DNA from: Planctomycetales bacterium
GTDB taxonomy: Bacteria; Planctomycetota; Planctomycetia; Planctomycetales; Planctomycetaceae
Direction: 5' to 3'
DNA: 5,730 nt
Assembly: GCA_020050375.1 (NCBI GenBank)
Contig: JAGVKR010000023.1
Location: forward strand, 1 to 5,730
The position numbers and the translations under genes are program-made. Below the pieces are notes generated by a model, which was not told the origin of the DNA, made no database searches, and saw nothing but the letters and a program-made list of their open reading frames with translations. Positions 1 through 5,576 of this stretch are shown here, piece after piece (positions within the stretch are counted from its first letter, which is position 1; each line of letters begins with the position of its first letter).

Positions 1-1074
1 CGGCGTCCGCTCGCCCGTCAGGTACGGGAGAAACATTAGCCCCTCGCAGCCCGGCGGCGCTTCGGCCGCCTGCGCGGTCAGCAGTTCGTAGGGATCGATC
101 TTCTGTTTGCGGGCCTGGGCGACCTCAGTGGCGGCGAACTGGTTGCGATACCATTGCAGGCTGCCGCCGGCGGAAAGGACGACTCCCATCACGTGCCATT
201 TGTCGCGGACCGCGTGACAGAACGTGTGCAGCCGCCCCTGCGGGTCGTACTGCACGTCGTCGCTGTGGGCGAACACGACTCCGCTCGTCCCCATCGTCGC
301 CGAGATCACTCCCTTGCGAACGATGCCGTTTCCCACGGCCCCCGCCGCCTGGTCGCCTCCCCCCCCGACGACCGGAACCCCTTCCGGCAGGCCGAGCAAC
401 TTGCCTGACGCTTTGGTGACTCGCCCGCTGACTTCTTCCGACTCGAACACGGTCGGCAGGAGCGCCGGGTCCAGCTCCAGCCGTTCGAGCAGTGACCGCG
501 ACCAGCGGCGGTTGCGAACATCAAGCAAGAGCGTCCCCGAAGCATCGCTGACTTCGGTGGCGAACTCCCCCGTCAGCCGGAACCGGACGTAATCTTTGGG
601 GAGCAAGACCTGCCGCACGCGGTCGAAATGCCGCGGCTCGTGCTTTCGCAGCCAGAGAATTTTGGGGGCGGTGAAACCGGTCAGGGCCGGGTTGGCGACA
701 AGCTCGATCAATGCCGCCCGGCCTCCCGCCTTCGCCTCGATCTCGGCACATTCTGCCGCTGTCCGCTGATCGTTCCACAGAATGGCCGGGCGGATCACCT
801 GCTGCCGGGCATCGAGAAACACGCTGCCGTGCATCTGTCCCGAAAGGCCGATCCCCGCCACGTCGGCCGGCTTGAGCCTGGCCAGCTTGAGAACGGCCCG
901 AACGCTTTTGATCGTCGCCTGCCACCAATGCTCGGGATTCTGCTCGGACCAGCCCGGCTTCGGACTCGACAGCGGATACTCGACGGTTGCGGTGGCGAGG
1001 ATCCTGCCGTCCTTCCGCATGGCCAGCGTCTTTGTGCCACTGGTCCCAACGTCGATCCCGAGAAACGCACTCAT
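1..1074 (-). CDS. xylB: Xylulokinase (FGGY carbohydrate kinase), C-terminus cut by window edge
   Basis: Phosphorylates D-xylulose to D-xylulose 5-phosphate with ATP in the cytoplasm, feeding the pentose phosphate pathway. The ATG at 1074-1072 opens a frame that runs 358 codons without a stop to the window edge; FGGY kinases are about 500 residues, so roughly the last third is missing. Visible motifs in order: the N-terminal phosphate-binding loop [13 protein letters not shown] (4-16), the substrate motif GLSGQMHG (76-83) typical of xylulokinases, LWNDQR (99-104), [14 protein letters not shown] (157-170), [11 protein letters not shown] (176-186), and [12 protein letters not shown] (237-248), whose Asp241 corresponds to the catalytic base, then the nucleotide-binding ATMGTSG (259-265). 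A GGAG about 11 nt upstream supports the start. The glycine loop before Asp241 is encoded by a run of eight G (359-366 on the plus strand as C), a possible slippage or sequencing-error spot, but the frame is intact. SGQMHG and the overall match favour xylulokinase over glycerol kinase or gluconokinase. Confidence 0.95.
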   Translation of the reverse strand, partial: MSAFLGIDVGTSGTKTLAMRKDGRILATATVEYPLSSPKPGWSEQNPEHWWQATIKSVRAVLKLARLKPADVAGIGLSGQMHGSVFLDARQQVIRPAILWNDQRTAAECAEIEAKAGGRAALIELVANPALTGFTAPKILWLRKHEPRHFDRVRQVLLPKDYVRFRLTGEFATEVSDASGTLLLDVRNRRWSRSLLERLELDPALLPTVFESEEVSGRVTKASGKLLGLPEGVPVVGGGGDQAAGAVGNGIVRKGVISATMGTSGVVFAHSDDVQYDPQGRLHTFCHAVRDKWHVMGVVLSAGGSLQWYRNQFAATEVAQARKQKIDPYELLTAQAAEAPPGCEGLMFLPYLTGERTP

Positions 1075-1369
1075 CGTGTCCGCAACTCCGAGCTGAGCGA
1101 GAGAGATGTGACCGGCGTGCAATGTAACGGGGCGGTGTGCGCGTGAAAAGGGAGTGTGGCGGGCGCGAAGGAGCGAGCACGGTGGTTGAAGACAGAGAGG
1201 CAAGGAGACAGAGAGAATGAGAGACGGGGAGAGGGGGAGAGGGGGAGACTCAGAGAAGAACTAGCAGGGGGTCTCTTCCACTCTCTGTCTCCCAGTCTCC
1301 CCCTCTCTCATTCTCTCATTCTCTCATTCTCTCCTTCTCTCCTTCTCTCCTTCTTCCCTCCGCCGCTCC
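1075..1369. other. Non-coding spacer between xylB and crcB
   Basis: No believable gene is seen here. Frames crossing it are antisense or low-complexity (Ser/Leu/Pro-rich) translations of the repeat tracts. The left part (1075-1190) is the xylB upstream region; I could not find a convincing -35/-10 pair in it. The right part (about 1195-1360) holds a purine-rich tract followed by a pyrimidine-rich tract, described separately. Since crcB and xylB lie in the same direction, any crcB transcript enters this structured stretch before xylB. Confidence 0.6.
1195..1360. repeat. Homopurine/homopyrimidine inverted repeat with octamer tandem repeats
   Basis: The plus strand is nearly all purine from about 1195 to 1260 and nearly all pyrimidine from about 1279 to 1360. 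GAGAGGGGGAGACT at 1237-1250 is perfectly complementary to AGTCTCCCCCTCTC at 1294-1307. GAGAGAATGAGAGA at 1211-1224 is perfectly complementary to TCTCTCATTCTCTC at 1304-1317. Six head-to-tail octamers CTCTCNTT occupy 1305-1352, three with A and then three with C at the variable position. The two arms can fold into a long imperfect hairpin with a loop of about 43 nt. It could help end crcB transcription, but there is no U-run, so it is not a canonical intrinsic terminator. Alternatively it is an unstable simple-sequence tract with no function. Confidence 0.85.
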
Positions 1370-1747
1370 TCACATCCATCGCGCCAGTGTGCGACCGGCG
1401 AACACCGCCAGCAGCCCTAGCCCGTTCTGGGCGGCGAGGTTCGCGAGCAACAGGTCCCACCTCGCTGTCGACAACAACTGGCCACTTTCGAACGCAAACG
1501 TCGAGAATGTGGTGAAGGCCCCCATGAAGCCGGTCAGGATCACCAACCCCGCCTGTGGCGAGATCAGCTTCCGCTCGTCCGCCAGCGTCCAGACCAGACC
1601 GAACAGCAGGCTCCCGAGCAGGTTGACCGAGAGCGTGCTCCAGGGGAACTTTCTCCCGAGGAGGTGCGAAACCATTTCGCTCATGCCATAACGGGCCAAT
1701 GTCCCCGCAGCCCCGGCGACCGACAACAGCACGAGATTCTGGAACAT
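1370..1747 (-). CDS. crcB: CrcB/Fluc fluoride ion channel
   Basis: A small membrane protein of 125 residues that forms dual-topology dimers and lets fluoride leave the cytoplasm, protecting enzymes such as enolase and pyrophosphatase. Four hydrophobic segments are evident, at about 2-20, 37-57, 66-90 and 98-120. Family signatures: GAAGTLARY (12-20), the pore motif STLSVNLLGSLLFG (37-50) with conserved Asn42, and GFMGAFTTFSTFAFE (73-87), whose Phe81 and Phe84 match the fluoride-coordinating phenylalanine box. Length is normal for the family (about 120-130). The start at 1747 is chosen because GGAGG (1758-1754) sits 6 nt upstream of an ATG followed at once by the first membrane segment. The frame stays open upstream to 2383, but that stretch is antisense to the thioesterase gene. 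It is divergent from the FlK-like gene, with a promoter candidate at 1850-1823. I see no fluoride riboswitch in the leader. Confidence 0.96.
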   Translation of the reverse strand: MFQNLVLLSVAGAAGTLARYGMSEMVSHLLGRKFPWSTLSVNLLGSLLFGLVWTLADERKLISPQAGLVILTGFMGAFTTFSTFAFESGQLLSTARWDLLLANLAAQNGLGLLAVFAGRTLARWM

Positions 1748-1753
1748 CGAGGA

Positions 1754-1758
1754 CCTCC
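1754..1758 (-). promoter_or_regulatory. Strong Shine-Dalgarno site of crcB
   Basis: GGAGG on the minus strand, 6 nt before the ATG of crcB. It fixes the start at 1747 and excludes the much longer open frame that continues upstream. Confidence 0.8.
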
Positions 1759-1766
1759 GAAGGTTG

Positions 1767-1796
1767 CCACAACTGGACAGCCGCCGGAGCTTGTGG
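1767..1796 (-). other. Hairpin in the crcB leader
   Basis: CCACAA and TTGTGG (1767-1772 and 1791-1796) are perfect inverted 6-mers, 18 nt apart, just upstream of the crcB ribosome binding site, with a shorter AGC/GCT pairing inside. A leader RNA could fold here. The loop does not fit the fluoride riboswitch consensus. A chance dyad is possible. Confidence 0.3.
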
Positions 1797-1822
1797 TCAG
1801 ATGGCCGGCGCGCCGCGCGCAT

Positions 1823-1850
1823 GTTATGCGGTATCGGCAAAACGTGCCAA
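1823..1850 (-). promoter_or_regulatory. Candidate sigma70-type promoter of crcB
   Basis: On the minus strand TTGGCA (1850-1845, 5 of 6 consensus) and CATAAC (1828-1823, 4 of 6) are separated by 16 nt. Transcription would begin near 1816, giving a leader of about 70 nt. A perfect 10-bp palindrome CGGCGCGCCG (1806-1815) lies at or just after the predicted start site, but such palindromes are frequent in GC-rich DNA. Confidence 0.4.
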
Positions 1851-1873
1851 GAGACGAATGAGATCGACGCACC

Positions 1874-2266
1874 ATGAAAGCCCCGCCCCGAATCGGCACG
1901 AGCTCTGAAATGCGCTTCACCGTCGAAGAAAAGCAGACCGTGAACTTCGGCGCGCCGGGGCTGCCTCCGGTGCTGTCGACGCCCTCGCTGATCTGGTTTC
2001 TCGAATACGCCGCGCTGAACGCGGCCCTCCCGTCGCTCGATGCGGGAGAAATCACCGTCGGCACGCATGTGGCGGTCGATCACCTGGCGCCGACACTCAT
2101 GGGCCGCGAAGTGGTTTGCATCGCCCGCGTCGTCCACTGCGAAGGGCCGGTGATCTCGTATCAGCTCGACGCCAGCAGCGGGAGCGAAACGATCGCCCGA
2201 GGTTATCATAAGCGGCGCGTCGTCAACGTCGAGAAGTTTGCGAAACGCATTCAAAAGGCGCCGTGA
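1874..2266 (+). CDS. Hotdog-fold thioesterase resembling fluoroacetyl-CoA thioesterase FlK
   Basis: A 130-residue protein that aligns along its length, from memory, with Streptomyces cattleya FlK, which hydrolyses fluoroacetyl-CoA and so protects the citric acid cycle. The FlK catalytic triad Thr42/Glu50/His76 matches Thr36 (VLSTP), Glu44 (WFLEYA) and His70 (AVDHLAPT). FlK Gly69 matches Gly63 (TVGTHV), and the C-terminal HKRRVVNVEKF (112-122) matches FlK HERAVIHLEKF. The central helix 37-52, the alternating strands after residue 60 and the length all fit a single hotdog domain. The FlK lid phenylalanines (Phe33, Phe36) have no clear equivalent: Leu30 stands at Phe36. The substrate may therefore be another acyl-CoA. 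The start at 1874 is supported by matching the FlK N-terminus (MKAPPRIG versus MKDGMRVG), although no strong Shine-Dalgarno site is visible. It is cytoplasmic and is transcribed divergently from crcB. Confidence 0.85.
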   Translation: MKAPPRIGTSSEMRFTVEEKQTVNFGAPGLPPVLSTPSLIWFLEYAALNAALPSLDAGEITVGTHVAVDHLAPTLMGREVVCIARVVHCEGPVISYQLDASSGSETIARGYHKRRVVNVEKFAKRIQKAP

Positions 2267-2556
2267 ACGCGTTGGCTGCCGAATTGATTCGCAAAGTGCC
2301 GCGACGGCCGGGTGGCACGCCCTGACCAACGGAAAGGGCGTGGCGAGTCTCTCGAATCGCTGCTGACTCGCTTCGTACGGCAAAAGGTAAATCGAAAAAG
2401 TTCGGTCCGAATGTCCAAAGAAGAGGGAGCGTCACGAGACGCGCGCCACGCCCATCGCTTTGCTCTGGGCGTGCCACCCGACCGTCAGGGCGTGCCACCC
2501 AGCCCGTGGCCCGCTTGCGGGGTCACACACTGATTCATCCACAGAATTCACAGCAC
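2267..2556. other. Convergent intergenic region between the thioesterase and purC
   Basis: No gene is supported in this 290-bp gap; the short frames crossing it have unnatural composition. It lies between the ends of two convergent genes and contains a nested inverted-repeat element (2310-2500), which may stop transcription from both sides. Confidence 0.6.
2310..2500. repeat. Nested inverted-repeat element with GGGCGTGCCACCC units
   Basis: The outer arms are a perfect 17-mer, GGGTGGCACGCCCTGAC at 2310-2326 and its reverse complement at 2484-2500. The inner arms are 19-mers at 2336-2354 and 2435-2453 that match at 16 of 19 positions and include a perfect GGGCGTGGCG/CGCCACGCCC core. A direct copy of the 13-mer GGGCGTGCCACCC also lies at 2467-2479, 21 bp before the copy at 2488-2500. 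Nesting of the arms makes the whole 191-bp block palindromic, as in REP/MITE-like elements. It has no coding content and no T-run. Whether it is multicopy cannot be seen from this window. Confidence 0.7.
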
Positions 2557-3447
2557 TCACGCCCACGCGAACTTTTTCCCTGACAAGCGCTCATACGCTT
2601 CAATGTATTTGGAGCGGGTTCGCAGCACGACGTCGTCGGGGAGCCGCGGCGGGGGACTGTTCTTGTTCCAGCCGGTCGTTTCCAGCCAGTCGCGGACGAA
2701 TTGCTTGTCGAACGACGGCTGCCCGCGTCCCGGGGCGTACTGGTCGGCGGGCCAGAAGCGCGAGCTGTCAGGCGTCAAGACTTCATCAATGAGGATGATT
2801 TCGTTCCCCACTTTGCCGAACTCGAATTTCGTGTCGGCAATCAGAATCCCTTTGGTGCGCGCGTAATCGGCCGCACGCTGGTAGATCTCGATGCTCCGGC
2901 GCCGAAGTTCATTTGCCGCCGGCGACCCGACGATCTCCTCCATCCGCTCGAACGGAATGTTGATGTCGTGCCCCGATTCTTCCTTGGTCGCCGGGGTGAA
3001 GATCGGCTCGCGGAGCTGGTCGCTCTCACGCAAGCCGCGCGGCAGAGGAATGCCGCACACGGCGCTCGATTGCTTGTATTCCTTCCATCCCGAACCCGAC
3101 AGGTAACCCCGGACGACGCACTCCACGGGAAAGACTTCGGTCTTCCGCACGACCATCGAGCGCCCGACGAGTGCCTCGCCGTCGATCCCCGCGGGAAGCG
3201 GCACGGAGGTGGGGTCCATACTCAATAGATGATGCGGCGTCTCGAGCTGTCGGAACCACATCTCGCTCAACTGCGTGAGGATCCGCCCCTTGTCGGTGAT
3301 TCCCGTCGGCAGCACCCAGTCGAACGCGCTGATCCGATCGCTGGCGACGATCAACAGCCGGTCGCCGAAATCGTAAACGTCGCGGACCTTCCCGCGCCGA
3401 ACCGGAACACCGGGAATCGAACTTTCCAAAAGCGCCGCACGCGCCAT
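2557..3447 (-). CDS. purC: Phosphoribosylaminoimidazole-succinocarboxamide synthase (SAICAR synthetase)
   Basis: Catalyses the ATP-dependent joining of CAIR and aspartate to give SAICAR in de novo purine synthesis, in the cytoplasm. The 296 residues match the longer, Ade1-like form of the family. Motifs in order: the ATP-site start [13 protein letters not shown] (17-29), [15 protein letters not shown] (33-47), LTQLSEMWF (57-65), [18 protein letters not shown] (107-124), the substrate-binding [15 protein letters not shown] (150-164), [10 protein letters not shown] (202-211) and [14 protein letters not shown] (218-231). The frame stays open upstream to a GTG at 3498, but the ATG at 3447 is preferred. 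The motif-bearing protein begins shortly after it, an AAAGG lies about 10 nt upstream, and a possible -10 box (TACACT, 3512-3507) would start the transcript near 3500. It appears to be a single-gene unit; no other pur gene is in the window. Confidence 0.97.
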   Translation of the reverse strand: MARAALLESSIPGVPVRRGKVRDVYDFGDRLLIVASDRISAFDWVLPTGITDKGRILTQLSEMWFRQLETPHHLLSMDPTSVPLPAGIDGEALVGRSMVVRKTEVFPVECVVRGYLSGSGWKEYKQSSAVCGIPLPRGLRESDQLREPIFTPATKEESGHDINIPFERMEEIVGSPAANELRRRSIEIYQRAADYARTKGILIADTKFEFGKVGNEIILIDEVLTPDSSRFWPADQYAPGRGQPSFDKQFVRDWLETTGWNKNSPPPRLPDDVVLRTRSKYIEAYERLSGKKFAWA

Positions 3448-3570
3448 CGCAGGCAACCTTTCGCAATCATCGGCACCAATTCGCCACGCTATTGTCACGA
3501 ACGATCAGTGTAGCAAACGGCTGCCTCAACCGGCACTGTTCTGCGGCGGAGCGCGAACGTGCGGAAGTGG

Positions 3571-3710
3571 CGAATGTCTAAATCCGAATGTCGAAGGAAA
3601 GTCAAAATGCAAAAAGACAAAAAGCTACCGTTGAGATTTTTGATTTTGTCGTTTGAATTTCCTTAGACATTTGTCTTTTGGGCTTCCTTCGCCATTCGGG
3701 CTTCCGCAGT
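3571..3710. repeat. Inverted pair of degenerate repeat-family segments
   Basis: CCGAATGTCGAAGGAA at 3584-3599 recurs as its reverse complement at 3684-3699 with one mismatch (15 of 16). AATGTCTAA at 3573-3581 recurs inverted and perfect at 3663-3671. The order of the two pieces is not that of a simple hairpin (A, B, then A', B'), which suggests two diverged copies of a repeated filler sequence in opposite orientation rather than a terminator. The enclosed stretch (about 3600-3660) is A/T-rich and has no gene. Confidence 0.6.
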
Positions 3711-3731
3711 CGTCCTTCGCCATGAACTGGC

Positions 3732-3760
3732 TTGAATCGCCTTCCCGGCGGGGCTATAAG
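3732..3760 (+). promoter_or_regulatory. Promoter of tRNA-Leu
   Basis: TTGAAT (3732-3737, 4 of 6 consensus) and TATAAG (3755-3760, 5 of 6) are separated by exactly 17 nt. Transcription would begin near 3767, about 25 nt before the mature tRNA. This spacing is typical of bacterial tRNA promoters. Confidence 0.6.
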
Positions 3761-3791
3761 ACATTCGCCGCCTTGACGCGGCAGCACTCTG

Positions 3792-3876
3792 GCCGGAGTG
3801 GCGGAATGGCAGACGCGCCGGATTCAAAATCCGGTACCCCTGACAGGGTGTGTGGGTTCGACTCCCACCTTCGGCA
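3792..3876 (+). tRNA. tRNA-Leu (anticodon CAA, reads UUG)
   Basis: An 85-nt class II tRNA. The acceptor stem GCCGGAG pairs with CTTCGGC, including one G-U pair, followed by discriminator A. The anticodon stem CCGGA/TCCGG encloses the loop TTCAAAA with anticodon CAA. A long variable arm with a CCCT/AGGG stem is present, as expected for leucine. The T arm is GTGGG-TTCGACT-CCCAC. The terminal CCA is not encoded (TTG follows), so it must be added after transcription. The acceptor and anticodon loop resemble E. coli leuX. A consensus-like promoter lies upstream. Confidence 0.96.
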
Positions 3877-3893
3877 TTGCGTTGACTGAACCG

Positions 3894-3907
3894 GCCCCGG
3901 AAGGGGC
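3894..3907 (+). terminator. Possible hairpin terminator after tRNA-Leu
   Basis: GCCCC-GGAA-GGGGC forms a 5-bp GC stem with a stable GNRA-type tetraloop, 18 nt after the tRNA. The following AGGTGTTTA has only a weak T-run, so termination would be inefficient. It also lies downstream of the convergent toxin-antitoxin operon. Confidence 0.4.
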
Positions 3908-4039
3908 AGGTGTTTATCGCGATTTTCCGAACGACAGCGGCCCTGGCATCATTCCAATTCCGTAGGGCCGACCATTGCCGATATCCGCCGTGCCCCGATC
4001 GTAGAGCATTTGCTCCGGGACTTCGGTATTGTGGCCGCG

Positions 4040-4372
4040 CTACTGCGGCAAATCGAGATCCTCAGTCGTGGCCCAATCCTGTCCCGCGCCGCGAACACCG
4101 ACGACATGGATGATCTTGCCTTCGATGACGAACAGTGCCCGATAGGCCCGGCCTTGCCGAGTCTTGAAAATTGCCTGCCGGACATCCATTTTGCACCACT
4201 CGGATTCGGGGGCCAATCCGCAAGCTGTCGCTTTCGCAGGCAAAGCACGCAGGGTATCGAGAAAAGCTTCGTACCAGCGTAGGGCTCCGCCGGTTGACCG
4301 TTCGGCAAGCCAGGCGAAAATGCTGTCAGCATCGTGCTCCGCGCGATCGGTAACACGGACGGGCAGCGTCAC
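4040..4372 (-). CDS. Type II toxin, RelE/ParE superfamily
   Basis: A basic 110-residue protein with the ParE/RelE layout: an N-terminal strand VRVTDRAEHDADSIFAWL (5-22) leading into two helices (11-25 and 28-45), then the strands around MDVRQAIFK (62-70), RAYRALFVIEGKIIHVVGVRG (75-95) and a C-terminal tail. RALF...GKIIHVVGVRG is the family's most recognisable part. ParE members poison gyrase and RelE members cut mRNA on the ribosome; the sequence does not decide which applies here. The start is GTG at 4372-4370, overlapping the antitoxin stop as GTGA, a usual sign of translational coupling that keeps antitoxin in excess. The stop is TAG at 4042-4040. After it the same frame stays open for 41 codons to a TAA at 3916-3914. 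Confidence 0.88.
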   Translation of the reverse strand: MTLPVRVTDRAEHDADSIFAWLAERSTGGALRWYEAFLDTLRALPAKATACGLAPESEWCKMDVRQAIFKTRQGRAYRALFVIEGKIIHVVGVRGAGQDWATTEDLDLPQ

Positions 4373-4608
4373 TTTGTCCCTTTGATTCCGTGCCGCTCCC
4401 GGAAACCGCGGTCGAACTCGTCGAGCGACTTGGTCCGCCCGGCCTCAACGTCCACCAGCCCCTCCTGAATCGCAGCGATGGTCTCTTGCTGTTCCCGCCA
4501 CTGCGCAAGCGCCTGTTCGGGGGACATTCCAATGGCGGCATCGCTTTCCAGTTGCTGGCCGATGAAGCGATGGAAACTCTCCAAAACATTCGGCTTGGGC
4601 TGGATCAT
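4369..4608 (-). CDS. Antitoxin of the type II toxin-antitoxin pair
   Basis: A 79-residue acidic, mostly helical protein encoded just upstream of the toxin with a 4-nt overlap. The middle (28-58) carries MSPEQALAQWREQ followed by AIQEGLVDVEAGRTKSLDEF, a pattern seen in small antitoxins paired with ParE/RelE toxins. The C-terminal part (about 55-79) would be the segment that wraps the toxin. I see no clear AbrB or HTH signature, so the DNA-binding fold is unassigned; the N-terminal 25 residues are the likeliest dimer/DNA-binding part. The ATG at 4608 is supported by GAGG 6 nt upstream (4618-4615). It is likely autoregulated through a dyad in the promoter at 4643-4660. Confidence 0.8.
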   Translation of the reverse strand: MIQPKPNVLESFHRFIGQQLESDAAIGMSPEQALAQWREQQETIAAIQEGLVDVEAGRTKSLDEFDRGFRERHGIKGTK

Positions 4609-4642
4609 ACGGTGCCTCGCAATACGGAAGCTGCTCTTGCTT

Positions 4643-4660
4643 CAAGTTATCACAGACTTG
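4643..4660. promoter_or_regulatory. Candidate operator dyad CAAGT-N8-ACTTG
   Basis: Perfect 5-bp inverted half-sites CAAGT (4643-4647) and ACTTG (4656-4660) overlap the -10 box of the toxin-antitoxin promoter. This is where an antitoxin or toxin-antitoxin complex would block RNA polymerase. The assignment as an operator is inference from position and symmetry. Confidence 0.4.
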
Positions 4661-4672
4661 CAGCGGTGTCAA
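4646..4672 (-). promoter_or_regulatory. Promoter of the toxin-antitoxin operon
   Basis: On the minus strand a perfect TTGACA (4672-4667) is followed after 15 nt by GATAAC (4651-4646, 4 of 6), preceded by the TGn of an extended -10. The alternative TAACTT at 17-nt spacing is a poorer match. The start site would lie near 4639, giving a leader of about 31 nt to the antitoxin ATG. Confidence 0.55.
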
Positions 4673-4779
4673 AATGACGAACGCCCCGTGATGCTCGGCA
4701 ACGAGTGTCACGCGGTGTTTTCTTTGACCCGCGCTCGCCGCCCGCTTGTCTCTTCGCGTCGCCCGACGTGTCGTGACCT

Positions 4780-5433
4780 TCACTCCGCCCGCAACACCGG
4801 CAGCGGCTCCGGAACACTTTCGATCGTTCCGTGGCGGACCAGCTCGTCGGCCAGCTCCGGCATGTGCTCGTTGAGGTAGGCCATCAGCTTCGGAGAGTGC
4901 CGCGGGTCGTACTTGTAGTGGCGCAATTCGGCGAACACCTCTTCCGGGCTCTTCTTCTGCACGAGCAGCCGGTACGTGGCGACGACGCCGCCGGTTCGCT
5001 GCGTGCCGGCGACACAGTGGACGAGCACTGGATGACCCGCCCGTTCGGCATCGGCAACGGCGGCGACAGCGGCCGCATAGGTCTTCACGTCCCCCGTCCC
5101 GTCGGCGAGCAGCGGGAAGAGCTGCCGCTCGATCCCCAGTTCCTTGATCGCGCTCAGCTCCGCCTCGTGATATCGGTCGGCGGGATTGTCCATCGTCAGA
5201 TCGACGACCCGCTCGATGTGGTTCTCTTCAAGCATCCGCTTGATCAGCGTCCCTGAAATCTGACCGCTGCGGTAGATCTTTCCCGGCTCGACCACTCCCC
5301 AGCGCTTCGGAAGGAACTGGTCGCGGACGTCGCGGACCCAGCCCGGGTGGAAGGCCAATGTGATCGCGGCGACGATCGGGGTCGCCATCCAAAGCAGCCG
5401 GCGATTCACTCTCCTTCGGCGAACCGACGGCAA
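4780..5433 (-). CDS. Membrane-anchored dual-specificity/tyrosine phosphatase-like protein
   Basis: The cysteine-phosphatase signature HCVAGTQRTG fits the HCX5R(S/T) P-loop, with nucleophile Cys140 and Arg146 counted from the 5433 start. Upstream lie the family's KIYRSGQIS (52-60), VVDLTMDN (76-83) and LLADGTGD (108-115), where Asp111 or Asp115 could be the general acid. An arginine-rich segment (RRRR..RR) precedes one hydrophobic helix (about 13-29), so the protein is probably a signal-anchored protein with its catalytic domain outside the cytoplasm. The substrate is unknown. The start is uncertain: the frame is open to a TTG at 5586, with a GTG at 5535, a TTG at 5433 and a GTG at 5409, and none has a well-spaced Shine-Dalgarno site. 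I prefer 5433 or 5409. The codons between 5535 and 5410 have about 55% GC at third positions (23 of 42) against about 80% in a sample of the catalytic part, and the anchor would then sit near the N-terminus. Confidence 0.88.
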   Translation of the reverse strand: MPSVRRRRVNRRLLWMATPIVAAITLAFHPGWVRDVRDQFLPKRWGVVEPGKIYRSGQISGTLIKRMLEENHIERVVDLTMDNPADRYHEAELSAIKELGIERQLFPLLADGTGDVKTYAAAVAAVADAERAGHPVLVHCVAGTQRTGGVVATYRLLVQKKSPEEVFAELRHYKYDPRHSPKLMAYLNEHMPELADELVRHGTIESVPEPLPVLRAE

Positions 5434-5576
5434 GATCGCTTGAGTGGCTGGTCGATCGTCCGACGAAGAACCGGATGCCTTCGAAACGGCCGAGGCATCA
5501 CAAAGAGCCGGGCTGCGAGACAATTTGATACTCACCAGGGTTACAAGAGTTGGAACATCCACAGAAGCGTGGCGGC

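Larger units (their letters stand above)
3448..3791. other. Intergenic region between purC and tRNA-Leu
   Basis: These 344 bp lie between divergently oriented purC and the tRNA. No believable gene is seen. The part next to purC holds its leader. Positions 3571-3710 are AT-richer than the surroundings and carry the inverted repeat-family copies listed separately. The last 60 bp carry the tRNA promoter. Confidence 0.6.

Noticed and set aside
521..1180. 219-codon minus-strand frame overlapping xylB
   Set aside because: It is a frame-shifted shadow of xylB with arginine-rich composition; the true xylB frame shows all family motifs.
1305..1352. CRISPR-like array
   Set aside because: The repeats are 8-bp head-to-tail units with no spacers and no cas genes nearby.
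1806..1815. CGGCGCGCCG palindrome as a regulator binding site
   Set aside because: A 10-bp GC palindrome is expected by chance in DNA of this composition, and no regulator gene is nearby.
1748..1873. Fluoride riboswitch in the crcB leader
   Set aside because: The minus strand lacks the conserved GAUG and GCUGAUG-type segments and the pseudoknot layout of the crcB motif RNA. Only a simple CCACAA/TTGTGG dyad is present.
1370..2383. 337-codon minus-strand frame as an N-terminally extended or fused CrcB
   Set aside because: The additional 212 codons are antisense to the FlK-like gene, are Arg/Ala-rich without membrane or domain signature, and the internal ATG at 1747 has a strong GGAGG site.
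2557..3498. Long form of PurC starting at GTG 3498
   Set aside because: The additional 17 residues are not part of the family core, and the ATG at 3447 has a better ribosome binding site and a plausible transcript start upstream.
3860..3876. attL/attR pair for an element integrated in tRNA-Leu
   Set aside because: No second copy of the tRNA 3' end and no integrase gene occur in the window.
3653..3889. 78-codon plus-strand frame across the tRNA
   Set aside because: Its C-terminal half is the translation of tRNA-Leu, a familiar false gene.
4445..4783. 112-codon minus-strand frame starting with GTG in a GTGA overlap with the phosphatase stop
   Set aside because: The overlap is suggestive, but the frame runs 164 bp into the antitoxin gene in another frame, covers the toxin-antitoxin promoter, and has no recognisable domain. 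The first 58 residues alone remain a very weak possibility.
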